NCBI GenBank assembly: GCA_027864655.1 | Contig: JAQAZG010000006.1 | Location: 145,458 to 209,457 of the forward strand | Direction of reading: 5' to 3' | DNA: 64,000 nucleotides | Origin: Oleispirillum naphthae | Lineage (GTDB): Bacteria > Pseudomonadota > Alphaproteobacteria > Rhodospirillales > Rhodospirillaceae | Part shown: positions 7,893-15,993 of the stretch, one piece after another | Position numbering within the stretch: position 1 is the first letter of the stretch | Layout of the letters: each line of letters begins with the position of its first letter | Notes under the pieces: model-generated | What the model saw: only the letters and a program-made list of their open reading frames with translations | Told to the model about the DNA's origin: nothing | The model's database searches: none | Position numbers and translations under genes: made by a program

Positions 7893-9998
7893 CTACTCCG
7901 CCACCGGCCCCAGCCGCTTGCGGCGCAGCCACAGGTGCACGCCGAAGGCGATGCTGAGGCCGAAACCGAGCTGGTCGGTCAGCGGCAGCGCCGCGACCAG
8001 GCAGAACGCCGCGGCGGTCGCCCACAGGCGCTCCCACCAGGCGAGGCGCGCATCCCAGAAGCCGACGCTGGCGACGCCCCACAGGCCGATCGCCACCAGG
8101 GCCTTGACGAACACGTAGCCCACTGCGGGAACGTAACCGATCGCCTGGGCCAGCGGCCCGCCGTCCTGCAGCATCAGGGCCGGGGCATAGACCGCCATAT
8201 AGGGGGTGATGAACCCGGCGATGGCGATGCGCATGCATTGGCCGCCGATGGCCAGCCCCGAAGCGCGCGCGATCGGCGCGGCGGCGAAGGCGGCGAGCGC
8301 CACCGGCGGCGTCAGGTCCGCCATGATGCCGAAGTAGAAGACGAACATGTGGCTGACGATCAGCGGCACGCCGAGGCCGAGAAGCGCCGGGCCGACCAGC
8401 GAACTGGTGATGATGTAGTTGGGGATGGTGGGCACGCCCATGCCGAGGATCAGGCAGGTGATCATGGTGAGCAGCAGGCTGAGGAAGAGGCTGTGCTCGC
8501 CCACCGTGACGATGGCGCGGGCGAAGTTGGTGGCTACGCCGGTCAGCGTCATGGTGCCGACGATGATGCCGACGAGGGCGCAGGCCATGCCCACCGGCAC
8601 CGCGTTGCGCGCGCCTTCCACCAGGGCGTCGATGATCACCCACAGGGTCTTCTTGCCGTCGCGCAGGATCATCAGGGCGACGGCGAGCACGGCGAGGATG
8701 GCGAAGATGATGTCCACGCCGTAGCGGAAGAACGACCCTCCGGCGGCGCCCAGCAGCAGCCAGAAGGCGACGCGGAAGGCGAACGGCCCGATCCGCGCGG
8801 CCAGGGGCAGGCCCATCAGCAGCGCGCCGGTCATGGTCAGCGCCATGGTGCCGGAGAAGAGCGGCGTATAGCCCCGGAACAGCAGGTAGATCAGGATGGC
8901 GAGCGGCAGCACCAGGTACCAGCCCTTGCGCAGGGCGCGCCGCCAGTCGGGCAGGTCTTCGTAGGGCAGGCCCTTGAGGCCGAGCCGCCAGGCCTCGAGA
9001 TGCACCATCCAGAAGGCCGCGGCGAAATAGAGAAAGGCGGGAATCGCCGCCGCCTTGACGATCTCGGCATAGGAAACGCCCAGCGTCTCCGCCATGATGA
9101 AGGCGACCGCGCCCATCACCGGCGGCATGATCTGGCCGCCCATGCTGGCGGTGGCGACGACGCCGCCGGAAAACGCCGGGGTGAAGCCGATCTTCTTCAT
9201 GATCGGGATGGTCACCGGGCCGGTGGTCACCACGTTGGCGACGCCGGAGCCGTTGACCGTGCCCATCAGCGCCGAGGAGACCACCGCCACCTTGGCCGGG
9301 CCGCCGCGGGTATGGCCGAACATGCCGATCGCCACGTCGGCGAACAGCTTGATGATGCCGGCGCGCTCGAGGAAGCTCGAAAACACGATGAACAGGAAGA
9401 TGTAGGTGGCCGACACATAGGTGGGCGTGCCGTAGATGCCCTCCATGCCCATGGCGAACTGATCGACCACCTGGTCGAAGCCGAAGCCGCGGTGGCCCAA
9501 TGCGCCGGGCAGGTGCTGGCCGAGCAGGCAATAGAGGAAGAAGGCCATGCAGATCGAGGGCAACGCGAGGCCCATGATGCGGCGCGACCCCTCGAACACC
9601 AGAAACAGCGCGATCGAACCGATGACGATGTCGGCGAGGGAGGGATCGCCGGCGCGCAGGATGAGGTCGCCCTCGAACACCCACTGGTAGAGCCCGGTGG
9701 CGAAGGCGGCGACGCCGAAAGCCCAGTCGGCGGTGCGCCGCCACCACCGGCGCCCCGATTTGGCCGAAGAGAAACCGAAGACCATCAGCAGCAGGAAGCC
9801 GACGTGGATGGCGCGCAGCACCACGGAGGAGAGCGGCGCATAGGCGGCGATGTAGACCTGCCAGCAGGAGAAGGTCAACGCGATGGCGAACATCGCCTTG
9901 CCGATCCCGGTCTTGCGGTCCGGCATGGGGTTGTGGTGGCTGCTATCCTGGGCGATGTCGGAGAGGTTCGGGGCGACGGCTTCGGCGGGGGTGGACAT
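7893..9998 (-). CDS. TRAP transporter fused permease (4TM/12TM)
   Basis: The 701-residue polytopic membrane protein fuses the small DctQ-like and large DctM-like TRAP permease subunits, as in TAXI-type systems. It is Leu-, Ala- and Gly-rich with many membrane segments, and carries conserved DctM features such as GVANVVTTGPVTIPIMKK. It imports an organic acid or similar solute using an ion gradient. I chose the ATG at 9998 because AGAGGTG precedes it. An upstream in-frame ATG at 10022 has no ribosome site. It lies between the TAXI binding protein and DUF1850 genes in one operon. Confidence 0.93.
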   Translation of the reverse strand: MSTPAEAVAPNLSDIAQDSSHHNPMPDRKTGIGKAMFAIALTFSCWQVYIAAYAPLSSVVLRAIHVGFLLLMVFGFSSAKSGRRWWRRTADWAFGVAAFATGLYQWVFEGDLILRAGDPSLADIVIGSIALFLVFEGSRRIMGLALPSICMAFFLYCLLGQHLPGALGHRGFGFDQVVDQFAMGMEGIYGTPTYVSATYIFLFIVFSSFLERAGIIKLFADVAIGMFGHTRGGPAKVAVVSSALMGTVNGSGVANVVTTGPVTIPIMKKIGFTPAFSGGVVATASMGGQIMPPVMGAVAFIMAETLGVSYAEIVKAAAIPAFLYFAAAFWMVHLEAWRLGLKGLPYEDLPDWRRALRKGWYLVLPLAILIYLLFRGYTPLFSGTMALTMTGALLMGLPLAARIGPFAFRVAFWLLLGAAGGSFFRYGVDIIFAILAVLAVALMILRDGKKTLWVIIDALVEGARNAVPVGMACALVGIIVGTMTLTGVATNFARAIVTVGEHSLFLSLLLTMITCLILGMGVPTIPNYIITSSLVGPALLGLGVPLIVSHMFVFYFGIMADLTPPVALAAFAAAPIARASGLAIGGQCMRIAIAGFITPYMAVYAPALMLQDGGPLAQAIGYVPAVGYVFVKALVAIGLWGVASVGFWDARLAWWERLWATAAAFCLVAALPLTDQLGFGLSIAFGVHLWLRRKRLGPVAE

Positions 9999-10087
9999 GT
10001 GCACCTCTTGAGCGGAGTTCACGCGCCCGCCCGGGAAAAACCGCCCCGGACGGGCAAATCAGGCGTGTCGGGAAGCGGAGCCCGCCG

Positions 10088-11065
10088 TTACTTCATCAGG
10101 CCGACTTCCTTGTAGTACTTCTCGGCGCCCGGATGCACCGGCAGCGGCATGCCGCGCAGGGCCTTCTGCGGGTCGATCGCCTTGGCGGCGGAGTGCGCCG
10201 CGACCAGGGCGTCGAGGTGCGTGTACATCGCCTTGGTCATCCTGTAGACGACGTCGTCGGGCACGTTCTTCTGGGTGACCAGGAAGTTGCCGATGGTCAT
10301 GGTCTGCACGTCGGTGGTCTGGCCGTGGTAGGTGTTGGCCGGAATCATCCCCGGCTGATAGACCGGAATGCCGATCTTGGCGATCTGCTCGGGGGTGATC
10401 GGCACGATCACCACCGGGGTGCTCGCCGCAAGCTCGCGGATGGTGGCGACGCCGAGACCGGAGGAAAGCAGGGTCGCGTCCAGCTGGTTGTTCTGGATCA
10501 GCTGGGCGGATTCCGCATAGGGCAGGTATTCGGTCTTGGAGAAGTCGGCATACTTGATGCCGTTGGCGGAGAGCAGCGCGCGGGCGTTGAGCTCGGTGCC
10601 GGACTTCGGCGCGCCGACGGAAACCCGCTTGCCCTTGAGGTCGGCCAGCGTCTTGATGCCGGAATCGGCGCGCGCCACGAAGTGCACGTAATTGGAATAG
10701 ATCGCCGCCAATCCACGCAGATTGCCGAGCGGCGCGGGGAACCCCGCCTCGGCGTTGCCCGTCCAGGCGTCGGTCAGCGCGTCGCCCAGGGTGAACGCCA
10801 GTTCGGCACGGCCCTTCTGCAGCAGGTTGAGGTTTTCGGCCGACGCCTTGGTCGCCTGCACGCTGGTGCGCACGCCGGGGATCGCATCGACGTAAAGCTT
10901 GGTCAGAGCCACGCCCAACGGGTAGTAGACGCCGCTGGTGCCGCCGGTCACGACGTTGATGAACTGTTCTGCCGCGGCCGGCCTCGGCCCGAGGGAAAGG
11001 CCCGCCACGGCGGCGAGGCCAAGGGTCAGGGTACGCAACGCACTAAGCCGAAGGCTCCTTGCCAT
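10088..11065 (-). CDS. TAXI-family TRAP solute-binding protein
   Basis: The 325-residue periplasmic protein begins with a signal peptide ending PAAAEQ. It then shows the TAXI signature region (FINVVTGGTSGVYYPLGVAL) and later KGKRVSVGAPKSGTELNARA. It captures the solute for the fused permease encoded next. TAXI proteins of known ligand bind glutamate or other carboxylates, but the ligand here cannot be read from sequence. It is the first gene of the three-gene operon. The 317 bp upstream are AT-rich and contain a palindrome also seen near the acyl-CoA synthetase gene. Confidence 0.93.
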   Translation of the reverse strand: MARSLRLSALRTLTLGLAAVAGLSLGPRPAAAEQFINVVTGGTSGVYYPLGVALTKLYVDAIPGVRTSVQATKASAENLNLLQKGRAELAFTLGDALTDAWTGNAEAGFPAPLGNLRGLAAIYSNYVHFVARADSGIKTLADLKGKRVSVGAPKSGTELNARALLSANGIKYADFSKTEYLPYAESAQLIQNNQLDATLLSSGLGVATIRELAASTPVVIVPITPEQIAKIGIPVYQPGMIPANTYHGQTTDVQTMTIGNFLVTQKNVPDDVVYRMTKAMYTHLDALVAAHSAAKAIDPQKALRGMPLPVHPGAEKYYKEVGLMK

Positions 11066-11177
11066 TTCTGGTGTCCTCCCTTTGAGTTTGAAAAGGCAGA
11101 CCTAAAACATAGGAAACGTTCAAAGGATGACGATAGCCTGACACGAGATTCTCTATATTTTCCATAAAGAAATTGCG

Positions 11178-11189
11178 CGATTTAAATCG
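11178..11189. promoter_or_regulatory. Palindrome CGATTTAAATCG upstream of the TRAP operon
   Basis: A perfect 12-bp palindrome lies 113 bp upstream of the TAXI binding-protein start. Its arms (CGATT/AATCG) are identical to those of the palindrome at 5197-5208 upstream of the acyl-CoA synthetase gene, with only the two central bases exchanged. A shared repressor or activator site is a reasonable guess. Confidence 0.45.
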
Positions 11190-11341
11190 TGTCTAGATTG
11201 TGGCAATTCATGGCATAATTATGGTTAATGACCCCATGCGCAGTATTGCGTAGGGGATTCATGCTTATTTACTGTGCAGAGGGGCTGAAATGTTTTCATC
11301 GGGCCAACCCGAATGGGCGGCTCCGAACCGGTGAGACGGCA

Positions 11342-11376
11342 GCGCCGCGCGACTCCTCGGCGGACTCGCGCGGCGC
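11342..11376. terminator. Hairpin downstream of the encapsulin gene
   Basis: An 11-bp perfect inverted repeat (GCGCCGCGCGA at 11342-11352 with its complement at 11366-11376) begins just beyond the encapsulin stop codon. There is no T-tract, so it may protect the transcript end or aid Rho-dependent termination rather than act as a classical terminator. Confidence 0.5.
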
Positions 11377-11382
11377 GCCGGA

Positions 11383-12180
11383 TCAGACCAGCTTGAAGCC
11401 CACCAGGGCTTCCGGCGCGATCACCCGGAAGGCGAAGGATTCGACCACGAACAGGCGGATCTCGCTCGCGGTGTGGCTGTGATAGCCGACGGCGAAGTCC
11501 TGGCCGACGGTAAGCTCCAGGTCGCCGCCGCGCCCGGCCACCATCAGGGCGTCCTTCACCGCGGCGGAATAGATCACCGGCACGCCCATGTGGCGCTCGA
11601 TGATGCCGCGCAGGGTGCCGCCCTGGGTGCCGTGGGAGAGGAACTTGCACAACTCCGGCGAGACCACCAGGCTGGCCGGGCCTTCCACGCCCTCGGCGAG
11701 CAGGCGGCCGCGCGCCTCGGCCACGGCGTCCACCACCGCGTTGACCTCCAGCGGCAGGCGCAGCTCCTTGCCCTTCACCGCCTGGTGCAGACCGGCCATG
11801 CCGCCCGCCTCGAAGCCGTCGAAGATCGCCGCCTCCTCGAACGCCGCGCTCTCGCGGCAGGCCTCGGCCACCGGGGCGAGGTCGATGTCCTTGGCGCCGC
11901 GCTCCAGGTTGTCCAGCTCCCAGGTCTGCAGGGTGAAATCGACGCGGGTCTCCACCAGCGGCATGGTCTGGTGGATGCCGAAGTTCACCTTGCCCGGCTG
12001 CTTCTTCGGCACGGTGAGGCGGCCGAGCGGCACGCAGGCGCGCGCGATGCCGTGCGGGCCGTCGATATCGACGATGCGGCGGCCGGAAAGGTTGGTGCTC
12101 AGGGTCTGACGCGCGATCGCGTCGATCTCCTCCCAGCCCTGGCGGCTGATCGGAGCGAGTTCCCTCCTCAGGAAGTCCAT
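11383..12180 (-). CDS. Family 1 encapsulin shell protein
   Basis: The 265-residue protein matches family 1 encapsulins (linocin M18-like, HK97 phage-capsid fold). Landmarks are the N-terminal FLRRELAPISRQGWEEID, a DIDGPHG segment and the C-terminal ESFAFRVIAPEALVGFKLV. Such proteins self-assemble into hollow icosahedral compartments that hold cargo enzymes. I chose the ATG at 12180, which has AGGAGA at good spacing. An in-frame GTG at 12186 is too close to the ribosome site. The start lies 2 bp past the stop of the ferritin-like gene, so the two are coexpressed, and that partner carries a matching targeting tail. Confidence 0.95.
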   Translation of the reverse strand: MDFLRRELAPISRQGWEEIDAIARQTLSTNLSGRRIVDIDGPHGIARACVPLGRLTVPKKQPGKVNFGIHQTMPLVETRVDFTLQTWELDNLERGAKDIDLAPVAEACRESAAFEEAAIFDGFEAGGMAGLHQAVKGKELRLPLEVNAVVDAVAEARGRLLAEGVEGPASLVVSPELCKFLSHGTQGGTLRGIIERHMGVPVIYSAAVKDALMVAGRGGDLELTVGQDFAVGYHSHTASEIRLFVVESFAFRVIAPEALVGFKLV

Positions 12181-12182
12181 GG

Positions 12183-12566
12183 TCACTCTCCTTTCCTCAC
12201 GTCGATGTTCTTCAGGCTGCCGATTCCCAGGCCGCCCCCGGCGGCTCCGGCGGAAGCGCCGGGCGCCCCCTGCCCCAGAAATTCTTCTTCCACCTCGGCC
12301 GCGCCCGCGCGGTAGAAGTCCGCCTCGTCTGGCTGCAACTCCTTGAGCAAACGCAGAAATTCACCCGCATGCACCTTCTCCTCGCCGGCGATGTCCCTGA
12401 GGACGTTCTGCGCGAGGACGTTGTCGGTGGAGTCCGCCAGTTGCTCGTAGAGCTGAATGGCTTCGTACTCCGCGGCGACCATAAACCGGATCGCCCGCAC
12501 AAGCTCCTCGTGGGTAAGCTTGCGGTCGTGTTTCAACACACTGAAAGGATTACAGAAATCAGGCAT
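12183..12566 (-). CDS. Encapsulated ferritin-like protein with cargo-loading tail
   Basis: The 127-residue protein has a ferritin/rubrerythrin-like helical pair at about residues 18-98. Likely iron ligands are in AAEYEA (E33) and GEEKVH (E62, E63 and H66). It resembles the ferritin-like domain fused to archaeal encapsulins more than the classical EncFtn. A flexible Gly/Ala linker leads to a C-terminal LGIGSLK motif (residues 113-119), the usual encapsulin targeting peptide. It should oxidise Fe(II) and mineralise iron inside the shell. The ATG at 12566 is preceded by GGAGG. A longer in-frame reading upstream has no start signal and would cross the promoter. Confidence 0.92.
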   Translation of the reverse strand: MPDFCNPFSVLKHDRKLTHEELVRAIRFMVAAEYEAIQLYEQLADSTDNVLAQNVLRDIAGEEKVHAGEFLRLLKELQPDEADFYRAGAAEVEEEFLGQGAPGASAGAAGGGLGIGSLKNIDVRKGE

Positions 12567-12639
12567 TTTTCTCCTCCCCCAAAGGCGCCCGGACACGCGG
12601 CGCCGGGGTGCGCCAAGGCTTCCATGGATGCTGGCCCGA

Positions 12640-12667
12640 ATTATAAGCCCATAATTTGTAATGGCAA
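12640..12667 (-). promoter_or_regulatory. Promoter of the ferritin-like/encapsulin operon
   Basis: On the minus strand TTGCCA (12667-12662) is followed after 16 bp by a perfect TATAAT (12645-12640), about 75 bp upstream of the ferritin-like start. The surrounding 12630-12690 stretch is locally AT-rich. I see no clear Fur box or OxyR-type dyad. Confidence 0.8.
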
Positions 12668-12761
12668 TTTCGTCTGCATGAAAAAATTCCAGAGAAGACC
12701 ACCCGAACGGGCGGCGGCAGGAGAAAAATCTTCCAAGCGCGGAAAAAATCGCATTGCCCGC

Positions 12762-12790
12762 TGGACAGAAGGCCGAAACTTTTTTATACA
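12762..12790 (+). promoter_or_regulatory. Promoter of tRNA-Phe
   Basis: TGGACA (12762-12767), a 17-bp spacer and TATACA (12785-12790) form a good sigma-70 promoter 43 bp before the tRNA. The same TGGACA -35 is used for tRNA-Pro. Confidence 0.8.
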
Positions 12791-12833
12791 CTCGTCCTCG
12801 CCGCGATGGGAGCCATCCCATCCCGCCGCGTGT

Positions 12834-12909
<76 letters not shown>

Positions 12910-12951
12910 TTCCCTTTCCAAACACCGCCGATCGACCAGCCGACGCCGCGT

Positions 12952-13983
12952 TCAGTCGTGGCGGTGCTGGTGATGCGCGTCCGGGTAATGGGGGTGGCGG
13001 TGGGTCAGCGCTTCGTGGCGGTGCCGATGCACGTGCGTGCCCTCCGGCGCGTCGTCGCCGTGGTGGCGGTGATGTTCGTCGTGGGTGTGCGCGTGTTCGT
13101 GCTCCAGGGCCTCGTGGGCGTGCAGGTGCTCGTGGCGCTCGGTGAGGTGCAGCCACACCCCGGCCCCCATCAGCGCCGCCGCGGCGAGCAGGCGGGGCGT
13201 CACCGCCTCCCCCAGCAGCAGCACCGAGACCATTGCCCCGACGAACGGCGCGGTGGAGAAGTAGGCCCCGGTGCGCGCCGCCCCCAGTTCCCGCAGGGCG
13301 ACGACGAAGGCGGCGAGGCTGAGGCCGTAGCCGAAGAACCCCACCGCCGCGGCGGCGGCCACGCTGCCCGGCGGCGGCAGCGAAGCCCCCAGGGCGAGGG
13401 CCAGCGCCAGGTTGGTCGCCCCGGCGGCGAGGCCCTTGACCGCGGCCACCTGCAACGGGTCGGAGAGCGACACCTTGCGCGTCAGGTTGTTGTCGATGGC
13501 CCAGCACAGGCAGGCCCCCAGCACCGCGAGCGCGGGCCACGAGGCGGAAACCTCTCCCCCCGGCCACGACAGCACCGCCGCGCCGCAGACGATGGCGGCC
13601 ATGCCGAGCACAATGCGGCGGCCGGCGTTCTCCTTGAACGCCACCCAGGCGAGCACCGCGGTGAACACCCCCTCGGCATTGAGCAGCAGCGACGAGGTGG
13701 AGGCGGTGGTCTGCGCCAGGCCGTACATCAGCAGCACCGGCCCGGCCACGCCCCCGGCGAGCACCGCGGCGAGAAGCCAGGGCCACTCGCCCTTGCCCAG
13801 CCGCGCGCGATCGCCCCGCGCGAACAGCCGCACGGCGCTCAACCCGATGCCGGAGCCGAGGTAGAGGAGACCGGCCAGCAGCCACGGGCCGACATCGCCC
13901 AGCAGCAGCTTGGCGAACGGCGTGCCCGCGCCGAAAAGAACCGCCGCGGCCAAGGCGGCGAAGATACCCCGGGGATTGGTCAT
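12952..13983 (-). CDS. EamA/DMT-family transporter with a histidine-rich tail
   Basis: The 343-residue membrane protein contains two EamA repeats (about ten hydrophobic segments, residues 1-280), typical of drug/metabolite exporters and permeases. The last 62 residues are exceptional: 23 are His, arranged as repeated H-x-H and HRH units with Asp and Glu. Such tails bind Zn, Ni or Co in other transporters, so a metal substrate or metal sensing is possible, though the family mostly moves small organics. I chose the ATG at 13983, with GGAAGG upstream. The 29 in-frame codons before it look untranslated. It is transcribed towards tRNA-Phe. Confidence 0.88.
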   Translation of the reverse strand: MTNPRGIFAALAAAVLFGAGTPFAKLLLGDVGPWLLAGLLYLGSGIGLSAVRLFARGDRARLGKGEWPWLLAAVLAGGVAGPVLLMYGLAQTTASTSSLLLNAEGVFTAVLAWVAFKENAGRRIVLGMAAIVCGAAVLSWPGGEVSASWPALAVLGACLCWAIDNNLTRKVSLSDPLQVAAVKGLAAGATNLALALALGASLPPPGSVAAAAAVGFFGYGLSLAAFVVALRELGAARTGAYFSTAPFVGAMVSVLLLGEAVTPRLLAAAALMGAGVWLHLTERHEHLHAHEALEHEHAHTHDEHHRHHGDDAPEGTHVHRHRHEALTHRHPHYPDAHHQHRHD

Positions 13984-14050
13984 CGAGCCTTCCGCGATGG
14001 GAAAAACCGGCCGACACCATACACCGCCGCGCCGCGCCGGGGGAGATGGA

Positions 14051-14287
14051 TCAGTCGGTTTCCGCCGCATCCGGCGGCGGCAGCATCTGCCCGTTGGGGA
14101 GCATGCCGTCGGGCGGGGTCTTGCCCGTCACCTGGAGGAAGCGCTTGCGGCAGCACTCCATGCTCTCCGTGCCGCGGCAGAACAAGTCCATGATATCCAC
14201 GAGGTTCTGTTGGTTCCGGACGAGGGGACTGTTGAAGAACCTGCACCCCTCCAAGAATTCGCATGTCTCATCGACGGCGATCTTCAT
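14051..14287 (-). CDS. Small cysteine-rich conserved hypothetical protein
   Basis: The 78-residue protein has five Cys residues. Two are in CEFLEGCRFF near the N-terminus and three are in FCRGTESMECC. This resembles a small Cys domain that occurs alone or at the end of sensory proteins, with a CPFF-like motif followed by a YC..CAR-like motif. Its function is unknown and a metal or redox site is only a guess. GGAGGAC precedes the ATG at good spacing. Immediately upstream of that ribosome site is a run of 11 identical bases, which could make expression variable. Confidence 0.75.
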   Translation of the reverse strand: MKIAVDETCEFLEGCRFFNSPLVRNQQNLVDIMDLFCRGTESMECCRKRFLQVTGKTPPDGMLPNGQMLPPPDAAETD

Positions 14288-14297
14288 GTCGTCCTCC

Positions 14298-14308
14298 GGG
14301 GGGGGGGG
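14298..14308. repeat. Homopolymer tract, 11 G (C on the coding strand)
   Basis: Eleven consecutive G residues on the plus strand lie directly before the ribosome-binding site of the small Cys-rich gene (minus strand). Such tracts are prone to slippage and are used for phase variation in other bacteria. Confidence 0.9.
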
Positions 14309-14437
14309 CGGGTTTTCCGGTCTTATATGCAGGTTGTTTTCATTCCATCGTTTCGGAAAACGGCTCCCCGCTTCTCCCGTAAAGTGACATCGACACCATG
14401 GATTTTCAAGTTTCGACCGGGCGGAGACAGAGAATCC

Positions 14438-14647
14438 CTACGCGTCCTCGTCGCCGTCGGGGAGGGTTTCCCGGTCCGCGTCGTCGTCGTCCTCCACCGC
14501 CGGGATGGCGTAGCCGCCGTCGAACCAGCGGCCGAGGTCGAGAAGGCGGCAACGCCGCGAGCAGAAGGGACGCTCGGCATAGGCTGCGGGCTTGCCGCAG
14601 GTCGGACAGGGCCGGGGCTTCCAGTCCTCGGGGGGCGTTGCGGTCAT
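14438..14647 (-). CDS. yacG: DNA gyrase inhibitor YacG
   Basis: The 69-residue protein has the YacG zinc site CPTCGKPA followed by [14 protein letters not shown], with Cys at positions 14, 17, 29 and 33. It then has an acidic C-terminal tail. YacG binds GyrB and inhibits gyrase in E. coli. The gene overlaps the RNase E/G gene by 4 bp (ATGA), so translation is coupled. It is the last gene of the infA-maf-RNase-yacG run. Confidence 0.94.
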   Translation of the reverse strand: MTATPPEDWKPRPCPTCGKPAAYAERPFCSRRCRLLDLGRWFDGGYAIPAVEDDDDADRETLPDGDEDA

Positions 14648-15990
14648 GCGCGGTCTCCTGCGATGCGCCAGGAGAGCTTCTGCCCGGCCATGGTTTCGGC
14701 TTCCGCCGCCGCGCCGCGGCCCGGCCCGGAGAGCCAGCCCGCCACCGCGGGGTTCACCTGCGGGTGCGCGGGCGTGCCGAGGCGCGCATCCGCCACCCAG
14801 TCGCGCAGCATGGCGAGGGCGGTGGTCTCCGCCGCCGCCGCTCCCTCGCCCAGGGTGTCGCCGAGCACCACGTCATGGAGCGACAGGCCGCGCCGTGCGC
14901 GCACCAGTTCCAGATGGCCGAGCTGGGTCATGCCGTTCACCTGGATGCGCGGATCGCCCGCCGCGGCGGCGCGCAGCCGCTCCGGCAGGCGCTTGCGCTG
15001 CGCCTCGGTGGGGCCCTTGCGCGCCTCGGGGATGGCGTCCACCACCACCGCGCCGCCGACGTTGCGCAGCCGCAGCTCCCGCACCAGGCGGTCCACCGCC
15101 GCGTCGTTGACCGCGCGCGCCGCCTCCGGGGCGGTGTCGCCGCCGCTGTCCACGTCCACGGCGAGGAAGGCGCGCGTCGGCTCCAGGCTGATGCGCCCCC
15201 CACCGGGCAGCGCGACGAGCGGCGAGAGCGCCTCTTCCAGCGCCTCCTCGCCCCCTTCCTCGGCGAAGGGATCGCCGAGGGAGGCGAGAAGCGGCACCCG
15301 TTCCACCAGAACGCCGCGCGCGGCGTGATTGAGCACCCCGCCGGAGACCGCCACCGAGGCCACCTCCGCCGCCATTTCCGCCAGCCATTCGGCAAACGGG
15401 TCGGGCGCGGGCACCAGGCAGGCGGGAGGCCCGCCCGCCGCCGCAGCGGCCCGTGCCTCCGCCCAGCGATGGCGCAGGCGTTCGCGGTCGCGGTCCAGCA
15501 CCGCGGCGGGGAAGGCCGCAGCCGCGCCGCGCGCCACCCAGCCCTCGCCTTCCGCCGCGCCGCTCTGCGCCCAGGCGGAAAGCCGCCGCACATCCTCCGC
15601 CGCAAGGCGGTGCGAAACGGAAACCCCGGCGCGGAAGGGGGAAAAGATCAAGCGCGGCGTGGCGAGGCGGATGCGGCCGGTGAGGCGCGGCCCCTTTTCG
15701 GCGCGCGCCGGGCGCTCGATGCCCACCGCCACGGCGCGGCCCTCGGTCAGCTCCTCCGGCGCGCCCGGCCACTCGGCAAGGGGCAGAAGCCCCGGCGCGG
15801 CGCCGCCCACGTCCACCAGAACCGCGCGCGCCGCCGCCAGGGTGCCGACCACCCGGCCGCGCAGCAGCGCGCCCTCGGCGCTTTCCGGCGTGCCGCGGAA
15901 CAGGCGCACCTCCAGCACCGTATCGTTCTCGTCCTTGAGGATGGCGCGGGTCTCGCCCGGGTGGCGGGTGGCCGCGACGGAAAGGCGCAT
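14644..15990 (-). CDS. Short ribonuclease E/G-family protein
   Basis: The 448-residue protein carries an S1-like N-terminal region (residues 25-105, [12 protein letters not shown]). The RNase E/G catalytic core follows, with metal-ligand candidates in [11 protein letters not shown] and VVVDAIPE. The C-terminus lacks the Cys-x-x-Cys zinc link needed for the RNase E dimer-of-dimers, and there is no degradosome scaffold. It is shorter than E. coli RNase G. Its place between maf and yacG is typical of Alphaproteobacteria, where a full-length rne lies elsewhere. A role in rRNA or mRNA processing is likely but its specificity is unknown. Confidence 0.88.
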   Translation of the reverse strand: MRLSVAATRHPGETRAILKDENDTVLEVRLFRGTPESAEGALLRGRVVGTLAAARAVLVDVGGAAPGLLPLAEWPGAPEELTEGRAVAVGIERPARAEKGPRLTGRIRLATPRLIFSPFRAGVSVSHRLAAEDVRRLSAWAQSGAAEGEGWVARGAAAAFPAAVLDRDRERLRHRWAEARAAAAAGGPPACLVPAPDPFAEWLAEMAAEVASVAVSGGVLNHAARGVLVERVPLLASLGDPFAEEGGEEALEEALSPLVALPGGGRISLEPTRAFLAVDVDSGGDTAPEAARAVNDAAVDRLVRELRLRNVGGAVVVDAIPEARKGPTEAQRKRLPERLRAAAAGDPRIQVNGMTQLGHLELVRARRGLSLHDVVLGDTLGEGAAAAETTALAMLRDWVADARLGTPAHPQVNPAVAGWLSGPGRGAAAEAETMAGQKLSWRIAGDRA

Positions 15991-15993
15991 GGG

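Larger units (their letters stand above)
11066..11382. other. AT-rich intergenic region between TRAP and encapsulin operons
   Basis: This 317-bp gap holds the promoter region of the TRAP operon (minus strand) and the 3' end of the encapsulin operon. It is far more AT-rich than its surroundings between about 11100 and 11290. No gene or clean sigma-70 promoter is evident. Two structured elements, at 11178-11189 and 11342-11376, are listed separately. Confidence 0.6.
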
